The notes under the pieces are model-generated. The model made no database searches. It worked only from the letters and a program-made list of their open reading frames with translations, and had not been told where the DNA came from. From NCBI GenBank assembly GCA_003599635.1, contig QZIX01000011.1, positions 1 to 47,860 on the forward strand: a DNA stretch of 47,860 nt. Reading direction: 5' to 3'. The position numbers and the translations under genes are program-made. The DNA comes from Candidatus Parcubacteria bacterium. Its GTDB lineage: Bacteria; Patescibacteriota; Patescibacteriia; Buchananbacterales; SURF-54. Of this stretch, positions 42,034 to 47,860 are shown piece after piece (within the stretch, counting starts at the first letter, position 1; every line of letters starts with the position of its first letter).

Positions 42034-43188
42034 TCAGCAGCAATAAAGTTCCTTTAAAGTTTTGCCTTCTTCCTGTTTACCGAAGGGGTTGCCGTATTGC
42101 CTTACATTTTCTATCATTTTTTTATTGGCAGCGCTGATTTTACCATCCTTTACAAAATCATTTCTGGCCATTTTGGTAAGTTTTTGCCAATCAATTTTTA
42201 CCGGACAATTTATTGTGCAGCTTGAACAAAGGCTGCAGCTGTAATTTTTTTCAAAATCTGAAATTTTCGGCTTAAGCCCGGATGTATTGTATATGGGGCA
42301 GCAGTCATAGCAAGCGCCGCAATTTATGCAGTACAACTTTTCTTTAAAGGGAGACCGAGCAGTTTCGAACCGGCCTGCATCAACAAAAATAACATGAACT
42401 TCCCTGGCGCCATGAGCTCCAAAGACAAGTTCATTTTGAATGTCGCCTGTTTTTGACGGACCGGATATGACATTAACGTAATTGGGCCAATCCTGACCCG
42501 TTCCCCAGACTGCCGCCGCTTTTACCACGTCGTTTGCTTCTGACATATTTTTAACGATTTTGTTGACGCCGACAACTACAATATGCCTGTCAGGCAGGTG
42601 ACTGAGCAGAGAAATATTGCCTTCATTTTCCAAAATTACCACCTGACCTTCGGCGGTAACGGCATTGGCGCCGGTAAGGCCGGTTTTGGCATTCTTTATT
42701 TTTTCCCTTAAATAGCTGCGGACAAAGGCGACGATTTTTTCCGGCTTAGGTTCAACGTCAACATTTAATTTTTTCTTAATCGCAGCTGCCATTTCAGCTT
42801 CAGTCAGACTTAAGGCGGGAATCACGGGATGAGGATCTTTTTTTCCGGCCAGCGATGATAAAAAATCACCGGTATCGGTTTCGATTACTTCCGCACGGAT
42901 TTCTGAAATGCCGACTTTATTTATTGTATTGGATTTGGATTTTACGATATATTTTTCACCGGCAATAAGCTTGTTTATAATATTTAAAGCATCAATATTA
43001 GTTGAAGCCAGATAAACTTGGCAGCCGTTTTTTTCCAGGGATTTCTTCGCCTGGCCCAGATAAACTTCCATATTGTCAATGGCAAAAGTTTTAAAAGTAA
43101 GAAGCCGATCCCTTAATTTTTCAGCTTCAGCCAAAGGAAGCGCGCTTTTTCTTTTTTTTAAATATTCGTAAAGGAATTTTTTATTCAT
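42034..43188 (-). CDS. LutB-like LUD-domain iron-sulfur protein
   Basis: The N-terminal 290 residues form a LUD domain (KSKSNTINKVGISEI, GANAVTAEGQVVILENEGN, VVVGVNKIVKN), and the C-terminus has two 4Fe-4S motifs, CINCGACYDCCP and CSLCSSCTINCP. This is the architecture of LutB, which with LutA and LutC oxidises L-lactate in B. subtilis. LutC is not seen here, so the electron donor may differ. LutA-like follows upstream by about 40 bases; the pair is probably one operon. Stop TGA after a terminal Cys-Cys. Confidence 0.86.
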   Translation of the reverse strand: MNKKFLYEYLKKRKSALPLAEAEKLRDRLLTFKTFAIDNMEVYLGQAKKSLEKNGCQVYLASTNIDALNIINKLIAGEKYIVKSKSNTINKVGISEIRAEVIETDTGDFLSSLAGKKDPHPVIPALSLTEAEMAAAIKKKLNVDVEPKPEKIVAFVRSYLREKIKNAKTGLTGANAVTAEGQVVILENEGNISLLSHLPDRHIVVVGVNKIVKNMSEANDVVKAAAVWGTGQDWPNYVNVISGPSKTGDIQNELVFGAHGAREVHVIFVDAGRFETARSPFKEKLYCINCGACYDCCPIYNTSGLKPKISDFEKNYSCSLCSSCTINCPVKIDWQKLTKMARNDFVKDGKISAANKKMIENVRQYGNPFGKQEEGKTLKELYCC

Positions 43189-43229
43189 TGATTTAGTTCA
43201 TTAAAAAAACGGACGACTGGAATTTTGCG

Positions 43230-44018
43230 CTAAAGGCGTTTTACCGCCTGCATTTGTCCGGCAGCAGTATCATTATTGTTTATTGCCTTAATTTTTCCCA
43301 GTAACAATTCAGAAAATTCACAGACTTGAATTCTGCCGCTGTTCCTTTGAAGGTGAAGCGTACATAACGGACAAGGTGAAGTTAAAACCAAAACCCCTGT
43401 TTCTTCAGCCTGCTTTAGGCGCTCTTTGGCGACTTCATTGGCCAGTTCTGTTTTGTTTGTCTGCAATCCCCCGCCGCCGCCGCAGCAAAAAGAATCCGTT
43501 TTGCTTAAATTCATTTCCTTCAATTCTATCCCCATCATTTTCAGAAGCTTTCGCGGCTGTTCATAGATGCCCGATTTTTTTCCCAAATGGCAGGGATCAT
43601 GAAAAGTGACGGTCAGATTTTCATACTTTGGCAGCCTGATTTTTCCCGATTCAGCCGCAGATAACGCAAATTCCATGAAATGAATCACTTCAATGTCCCA
43701 GCTGCCGCCCAAAATTCCGCTGTAATCTTTTTTTAAGACCTTATAACATGACGGGCAGTTGGTAATAATCTTTTTTACCGAATGTGATTTGAAAATCTTT
43801 AAGTTATCTTCAGCCAGCTTTTTAAAATCATCGAAAAAACCCGCGTTTAAAACCGGGGAGCCGCAGCATTTTTCCAGATCGGCAAGAACTATAAAATCAA
43901 CTCCCGCATCGTTAAGAATTTTTTTATAGTTTTCTTCAATGCTTTTGCCGGCAAATTTTGTCAGACAGCCCGGATAATATAAAATATTCCCGGAAAATAA
44001 TTTGTTCAGTAAAGACAT
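43230..44018 (-). CDS. LutA/GlpC-like CCG-domain protein
   Basis: Two cysteine-rich CCG domains, each with CxnCCG: YYPGCLTK..DLEKCCGSPVLN with TNCPSCYKVL, then VTFHDPCHLGKK..DSFCCGGGGGLQ with SPCPLCTLHLQ. These bind iron-sulfur clusters in LutA, GlpC and HdrB-type proteins. The length of 262 matches LutA. Partner of the LutB-like gene downstream. Redox role certain at family level; the lactate substrate is inferred. Stop TAG. Confidence 0.88.
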   Translation of the reverse strand: MSLLNKLFSGNILYYPGCLTKFAGKSIEENYKKILNDAGVDFIVLADLEKCCGSPVLNAGFFDDFKKLAEDNLKIFKSHSVKKIITNCPSCYKVLKKDYSGILGGSWDIEVIHFMEFALSAAESGKIRLPKYENLTVTFHDPCHLGKKSGIYEQPRKLLKMMGIELKEMNLSKTDSFCCGGGGGLQTNKTELANEVAKERLKQAEETGVLVLTSPCPLCTLHLQRNSGRIQVCEFSELLLGKIKAINNNDTAAGQMQAVKRL

Positions 44019-44056
44019 AAACTAATTTAACTTTGGCGACATTAAGGGTAAATTAA

Positions 44057-44731
44057 CTAAAGCTTTCCCGTAAACATTATAACGGCCAGAGCCAGCATAC
44101 CCAAACCCATAAACAATTTCAGCCATTTTCTCTTACTTAACCTTATCATATTTAACTTCTGACTGGAATAACCGAAATAAACCGCGGCTAAAATCAGAAT
44201 TAAAGGCAGAACAAAGATGAAATTATATATTAACAGATAGATTGTTCCCCGTGATTTTAAACCGCTCTCGGCCAGCATTGACAGGACAGCGAGATAAAAG
44301 ACGCCCGTGCAGGGCAGCTCAAACGCCGAAACTAAAAATCCCAAAACAACCGCACCGGGCACTGACGCTTTGTGGATATATCTTTCAATTAACGGCCGTT
44401 TCGATTCGGGAATTTCCAGACTGAATCCGCGGCCATACCAGAAAAAATCCTTGATGTTGACAAGACCGGCGATAACCAGAAGAATTCCGGCGCCGTAGAG
44501 CAGAAAAACCGAAATATTTACAAAACTTATGGCTTTAAACAGTCCCAGCCCGGCCAGAAAATAGGTTACATAAACCGTAACAATGTAAATGACGCCTATC
44601 TTTAAAATCATTTTTTTTGAACCGATGACCGCAAGATAAGTGAGTAAAAAAACCATGACCGAAATGGCGCAGGGATTGATAGAATCAAGCAAAGCGGCGC
44701 CTAAAACCACAGGCAAAGTAAGGTTTGTCAT
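44057..44731 (-). CDS. CcdA/DsbD-like thiol-disulfide transporter
   Basis: Six or seven transmembrane helices with the paired cysteines of the CcdA/DsbD transmembrane family: LDSINPCAISVMVF near residue 22 and SAFELPCTGVFYLAVL near residue 139. Such proteins carry reducing equivalents across the membrane to extracytoplasmic thioredoxin-like proteins. The thioredoxin-like gene is immediately upstream with a 1-base gap, making a functional pair. Stop TAG. Confidence 0.88.
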   Translation of the reverse strand: MTNLTLPVVLGAALLDSINPCAISVMVFLLTYLAVIGSKKMILKIGVIYIVTVYVTYFLAGLGLFKAISFVNISVFLLYGAGILLVIAGLVNIKDFFWYGRGFSLEIPESKRPLIERYIHKASVPGAVVLGFLVSAFELPCTGVFYLAVLSMLAESGLKSRGTIYLLIYNFIFVLPLILILAAVYFGYSSQKLNMIRLSKRKWLKLFMGLGMLALAVIMFTGKL

Positions 44732-44732
44732 A

Positions 44733-45260
44733 TTATTTTTTCTTTATTATTTTCATTATGAACACGGCGACTATGATTAAAAGCAAGGTAAGAAAAATCA
44801 AGCCGACCGTTTGTTCTTTTTTTCCTTCAGGTAAATTTTTATTTTTCCAGTTTTCCCCGGCAGAAGCGAGTTTTTCTTCAGGCGACTGGCAAATTTTATT
44901 TTGACAGTAATCGATGGCGATATCAATAGCGGAATAATCCTCGCCTATTATAAACTTATCGCCGATAAAAATAACGGGAACGCTGTTATTGTCTGATAAA
45001 CCATAAATATCCGCCAAGACCTGAAACTTGTTTCTGTTTTCTTGATTTTCTGCTCCCAGCATTTCAAAATATTGAAAATCGATATTCTGATTCTGTTTTA
45101 TTTTTTCAGCCATATATTCCTTAACCTGTTTGCAGTGAACGCAGGTTGCCAGGCCGAATTCCCAGACCTGAACTTTATTTTGGGCAAAAACCGCTGACGG
45201 CAGAAAACTTAAGATGAGTAAAGCTGCTAAAAATATTTTTTTCATAACTTTTTTAATCAT
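44733..45260 (-). CDS. Exported thioredoxin/glutaredoxin-like protein
   Basis: Signal peptide (MKKIFLAALLILSFLPSAVFA within the first 26 residues), a thioredoxin-fold domain with a CVHC active site (Cys40, Cys43) in WEFGLATCVHC and cis-Pro in SVPVIFIGDK, and a C-terminal transmembrane helix (about 150-170). It would be an anchored extracytoplasmic disulfide reductant or oxidant served by the CcdA-like protein. The start at 45260 has an SD (AAGGAG). Confidence 0.88.
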   Translation of the reverse strand: MIKKVMKKIFLAALLILSFLPSAVFAQNKVQVWEFGLATCVHCKQVKEYMAEKIKQNQNIDFQYFEMLGAENQENRNKFQVLADIYGLSDNNSVPVIFIGDKFIIGEDYSAIDIAIDYCQNKICQSPEEKLASAGENWKNKNLPEGKKEQTVGLIFLTLLLIIVAVFIMKIIKKK

Positions 45261-45304
45261 AAAAACTCCTTAATTAATCAAAACTCTGTAAAACCTTTTT
45301 TTGA

Positions 45305-45673
45305 TTACTCAAGGAGTTTACAAAAAATACTGCCTTTAAAAAGAATAACGGGAAAAATAAATATTTTTTTTATCCCGCCGCCTAAAGTTCTTTCCTGAAA
45401 AAAATTTTTTCGTCTGAATTCCCCGGGGAAAAAAATCAGGCTTATAACCGCTAAAATCGCCGACAATAAAAAAATCCATTCCAGCTTGGCCAAAAAAAGC
45501 GTCAGCAAAAAATGTATATGCTGATCATACATATTGCCGCTGCAACTTTTGGAAGTATTAACCGCCGCTCCCAGACTGAAATTTTCATGTCCGCATTGAG
45601 GCAAAGAAAAAACCAGAAGTACGGCCGACAAAACAAATAATGAAGAAATGATTAAGTAGAAAAATCTTTTCAT
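45305..45673 (-). CDS. Membrane protein with external cysteines, 122 aa
   Basis: N-terminal helix (residues 4-24), a loop with two cysteines (LPQCGHENFS and SKSCSGNMYDQHIHF), a second helix (about 62-84) and a basic C-terminus. It is upstream of the thioredoxin and CcdA-like genes on the same strand (44-base gap), so it may be a redox partner or substrate, which is inference. No family recognised and no SD. Confidence 0.6.
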   Translation of the reverse strand: MKRFFYLIISSLFVLSAVLLVFSLPQCGHENFSLGAAVNTSKSCSGNMYDQHIHFLLTLFLAKLEWIFLLSAILAVISLIFFPGEFRRKNFFQERTLGGGIKKIFIFPVILFKGSIFCKLLE

Positions 45674-45724
45674 GGTTGTTGTAAAATTTATTATAGCAAA
45701 TTTTTGCTTAAAGTCAAGAAAAAA

Positions 45725-45749
45725 AGCCGGACTGAAATTTTATCCGGCT
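45725..45749 (-). terminator. Reverse-strand terminator
   Basis: AGCCGGA/TCCGGCT stem with an A run on the left (T tract on the reverse strand). No annotated reverse gene ends here, so it may end a small RNA or read-through from the 45928 gene. Confidence 0.65.
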
Positions 45750-45878
45750 AGTCCATCCTTAATCAGAATGTCAAATAGAAGCATGTGCATTTTGCCCGCT
45801 AATGCATTTTCTTATTATTGACAGCGTTCTTTGAATTTACTGGCACCTTATCACAACGAAGACATAAAATCAAGAAAG

Positions 45879-45906
45879 AAGGGCAGACCTTAGAGAGGCT
45901 GCCCTT
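45879..45906 (-). terminator. Terminator of the 120-aa gene
   Basis: AAGGGCAG/CTGCCCTT stem just downstream of the reverse gene 45928-46290. The 130 bases between this and 45749 hold nothing I recognise beyond a weak promoter-like pair. Confidence 0.7.
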
Positions 45907-45927
45907 GTTTTGCAAAGATCACCGTCC

Positions 45928-46290
45928 TTATCCGACTGTCGATGCTTGACCTATATTAATAGAAATTCCTTTCATTCCCTTAAGACTGTTAACTAGACCG
46001 ATAAGATAATGCTGGATTTGATTCGGGGTAAACGAAAAGCTTAATTTGATGGTAAGCAATTGCTTCTCGACTGAATAGTTTACATCAGTGGTTTTCAAAG
46101 GCGTACCGCTGGTCGCCCCCATCAATCTATGAAAAGAATTCGATTCAGCGTCAGATACGCCGGAAACGTTAAAAGTCAAATTACCCTGATTGTCAGTATT
46201 ATTCAGGTTTATCGTGACTTCGACCGACTTGCCGTCCAACAACTTTTTAATTTCTTCGTGTGCTTTGTCAATACCATTTTCTTGGGCCAT
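45928..46290 (-). CDS. Hypothetical protein, 120 aa
   Basis: Soluble protein with a helical start (DKAHEEIKKLLDGK) and alternating beta strands (VEVTINLNNTDNQGNLTFNV, TIKLSFSFT), suggesting a small beta-sandwich. The SD (GGGAGGTAGAT) is strong. No family recognised. Monocistronic by position, with its own terminator. Confidence 0.7.
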   Translation of the reverse strand: MAQENGIDKAHEEIKKLLDGKSVEVTINLNNTDNQGNLTFNVSGVSDAESNSFHRLMGATSGTPLKTTDVNYSVEKQLLTIKLSFSFTPNQIQHYLIGLVNSLKGMKGISINIGQASTVG

Positions 46291-46442
46291 ATCTACCTCC
46301 CTTTGTTTGGAAAAGCGGCTCCGCTTGAAATTAACTTTATATCAGCAATCGGCTATAAAGTCAACAATAACAATTATCACTAAATAAAGATAAAAACAAG
46401 AAAACAAATGCCATCATTGCTTATCTAATTTATGTAACCATT

Positions 46443-46470
46443 ATTCTGATATTCTGCAGAATATCAGAAT
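46443..46470. promoter_or_regulatory. 28-bp perfect palindrome, copy at the 3' end of the ArsR-like gene
   Basis: Half-site ATTCTGATATTCTG followed by its exact reverse complement. It overlaps the TGA stop of the regulator gene. It can act as an operator or form a 14-bp hairpin. Confidence 0.75.
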
Positions 46471-46733
46471 GTTTCAATAAACTTGATAATTTTTAATCCA
46501 TAAGGCGTTATCGTATGTAAGACCAATTGCCGACTGTATTTTTTTGATACCAGTCCGGCCAATGATAATTTTCTAGTATGCTCGGAAATAGTTTTAAAAT
46601 TACAACTAAGGTTTTCGGCAATTTCATTAACAGTTATTCCGCCGCATTTATTCACAAGTAGCAGAATATCGATTCTCCTGTGGTTTGCCACACCCTTAAA
46701 ATATCTTTCAAGTTGTTTTGATGATTTTTCCAT
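46464..46733 (-). CDS. ArsR-like winged-helix regulator
   Basis: Compact 89-residue winged helix: ANHRRIDILLLVNKCGGITV, NEIAENLSCNFKTISEHTRK (recognition helix), LSLAGLVSKKYSRQLVLHTI. There are no obvious metal-binding cysteine pairs beyond single Cys residues, so the ligand is unknown. It lies between two nearly identical 28-bp palindromes; the upstream copy is six bases before the ATG, where an SD would be, which implies autoregulation. Confidence 0.82.
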   Translation of the reverse strand: MEKSSKQLERYFKGVANHRRIDILLLVNKCGGITVNEIAENLSCNFKTISEHTRKLSLAGLVSKKYSRQLVLHTITPYGLKIIKFIETF

Positions 46734-46739
46734 AAAGTT

Positions 46740-46767
46740 ATTCTTATATTCTGCAGAATATAAGAAT
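46740..46767. promoter_or_regulatory. 28-bp perfect palindrome, copy upstream of the ArsR-like gene
   Basis: Half-site ATTCTTATATTCTG followed by its exact reverse complement, with the shared core TATTCTGCAGAATA. It sits in the promoter/leader position of the reverse regulator gene and is the likely operator. Confidence 0.8.
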
Positions 46768-46810
46768 GTTAATTATTAAATTTAAAAATACACCTGCAAA
46801 ATTAATCTCC

Positions 46811-47860
46811 TTATTCAACTTTAGGACGATACTGCAGCGCCTCGGCAACGTGTTTTAATCTGATATTTTCTTCTTCATCCAGATCAGCGATTGTCCTGGC
46901 TATTTTTAAAATTCTGAAATAAGATCTTGCAGAAAGGTTCATCTGAACAACTGCCTGACGCAAAAGCTGCAGAACCTTAAAATCCAAACGGCAAAAATCC
47001 TTCGTCTGTCTGGATGACATTTCCGAATTGGTCAGAATACCGATTTTTTTAAATCTTTCCGTCTGTATATCCCTGGCTTTTTGCACATGGCGTCTTATTG
47101 AAGAAGAATTTTCTCCTTCGGCTTCCTGGGTCAGTTTTTCAAAATTCAGCTTGGGTATCTCAAGGTGCAAGTCAATCCGGTCCAGTAACGGTCCGGAAAT
47201 TTTTTTCTGATATTTAATGATATTGCCGGGAGAACAGGTGCAGGGTCTGTCCGGATCATTAAGATAACCGCAGGGGCAGGGGTTCATGGCCGCAACCAGA
47301 ATAAATTTCGCCGGAAACTGCAATGTCTTGGCCACGCGAGAAACGGAAATTACGCCGTCTTCAAGCGGCTGGCGGAGATTTTCCAAAACCGAACGGGGAA
47401 ATTCGGCAAATTCGTCCAGAAATAAAATACCGCGGTGAGCCAGAGAAATTTCTCCGGGTTTAGGGTAAGTGCCTCCTCCGACCAAAGCCATTGCCGAAGC
47501 TGTATGATGCGGGGAGCGAAATGGTCTTTCGGTGACAAGCGGTTTGTTTCTGGGCAGAAGCCCGGCAACGCTGTAAATTTTTGTTACCGACAGACTTTCA
47601 GATACTTTCATTTCCGGCAAAATAGTGCACATGGCCTTGGCCAGCATGGTTTTTCCCGCACCCGGCGGTCCGGATAAAAGGATATTGTGTGATCCGGCGG
47701 CGGCAATTTCCAGCGCGCGCTTAGCCTGTTCCTGTCCTTTAACGTGCGCCATGTCTGTGTCATAATCCGGAACAATGATTTTATAACTTGCCAAGCTGTT
47801 CGGATGAGAATTTATCTTTTTTTCTTCCCGAAGATGAAAAACAAGATCCTTAAGAAATTC
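46811..47860 (-). CDS. comM: ComM/YifB-like Mg-chelatase-family ATPase, 5' part outside the window
   Basis: AAA+ ATPase of the ComM/YifB group, in other bacteria a helicase that promotes branch migration during natural transformation. Walker A is LLSGPPGAGKTMLAK, Walker B is RGILFLDEFAEF, a zinc-type CPCGYLNDPDRPCTC follows, and the C-terminal helical domain ends LKHVAEALQYRPKVE. The frame stays open to the window edge (EFLKDLVFHLREEKK), so the track start at 47794 is internal; the N-terminal domain is missing. Confidence 0.93.
   Translation of the reverse strand, partial: EFLKDLVFHLREEKKINSHPNSLASYKIIVPDYDTDMAHVKGQEQAKRALEIAAAGSHNILLSGPPGAGKTMLAKAMCTILPEMKVSESLSVTKIYSVAGLLPRNKPLVTERPFRSPHHTASAMALVGGGTYPKPGEISLAHRGILFLDEFAEFPRSVLENLRQPLEDGVISVSRVAKTLQFPAKFILVAAMNPCPCGYLNDPDRPCTCSPGNIIKYQKKISGPLLDRIDLHLEIPKLNFEKLTQEAEGENSSSIRRHVQKARDIQTERFKKIGILTNSEMSSRQTKDFCRLDFKVLQLLRQAVVQMNLSARSYFRILKIARTIADLDEEENIRLKHVAEALQYRPKVE

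Overview
The window looks like a chromosomal segment from a Patescibacteria (Candidate Phyla Radiation) bacterium, probably Parcubacteria-like. I base this on gene content, not on a search. It has compact genes with short or no leaders, an archaeal/eukaryotic-type Elp3, a free-standing EF-Tu domain-II-like protein, a stand-alone LigD 3'-phosphoesterase domain, a membrane-anchored LysM/M23 peptidase with a long basic N-terminus, RNase J, ComM, RmuC, CutA and many small membrane proteins. Stops are TAA, TGA and TAG. Several housekeeping genes (groEL, the phosphohexomutase) end in TAG, so the standard code applies. Promoters are recognisable sigma-70 type (TTGACN, 16-18 bp, TAAGAT/TATAAT-like).

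Layout. 0.2-5.1 kb: secG, an anchored peptide-binding protein, a small reverse gene, tRNA-Leu(CAG) preceded by two truncated tRNA-Leu-like units, and RNase J. 5.1-7.6 kb: a small-gene region with a GhoS/DUF2622-like protein, a T-box riboswitch driving a 45-residue zinc-ribbon protein, a second putative metal-binding small protein, a duplicated 57-bp hairpin repeat and a 30-codon reverse ORF. 7.6-10.8 kb: trpS (with an ~80-residue insertion), a membrane-anchored ATPSCKMT/FAM173-like methyltransferase and glutamate dehydrogenase (with a Cys/His-rich insertion). 10.8-18.7 kb: murI, a large phosphohexomutase, a bactofilin-like membrane protein, a Trm9-like methyltransferase, Elp3, a hypothetical gene and an HD hydrolase.

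18.7-24.1 kb is the clearest accessory island. It contains an IS481-like element, two paralogous modules (a small ORF ending in the same peptide, then a membrane-anchored ankyrin protein), one small ORF broken by two amber codons, one small ORF shifted at its start, a transposase N-terminal scrap and an XRE-regulator pseudogene. 24.1-28.8 kb: folate one-carbon genes glyA and folD, then a reverse run of small genes including cutA, a LigD-PE protein and an EF-Tu-like protein. 28.9-31.9 kb is a decaying purine cluster: purB, whose SD/ATG start is one base out of frame, the last 57 codons of a purH-like gene, a small membrane gene, and purC without its N-terminus and with an in-frame TAG.

31.9-36.1 kb: pyruvate kinase, a DUF4870-like protein, and groES-groEL behind a perfect CIRCE operator. 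36.2-41.7 kb: O-antigen-ligase-like and nucleotidyltransferase-like genes, two small membrane proteins, rmuC and the LysM/M23 peptidase. 41.7-47.9 kb: a stand-alone unit encoding a 36-residue peptide, a LutB/LutA-like iron-sulfur pair, a thioredoxin/CcdA redox pair, an ArsR-like regulator bounded by two nearly identical 28-bp palindromes, and the 5'-truncated comM at the window edge.

Most striking observations: (1) a T-box whose UGGC bulge fits a G73 tRNA such as tRNA-Trp, controlling a zinc microprotein near trpS, which resembles the anti-TRAP arrangement; (2) two genes whose SD-backed ATG is followed within four codons by an in-phase A_AAA_AAR/C heptamer, with the long ORF in the -1 frame; (3) the purC/purH remnants; (4) tRNA-Leu-like half units in tandem. 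Positions read by hand may be off by a base; ORF-track coordinates were taken as authoritative.
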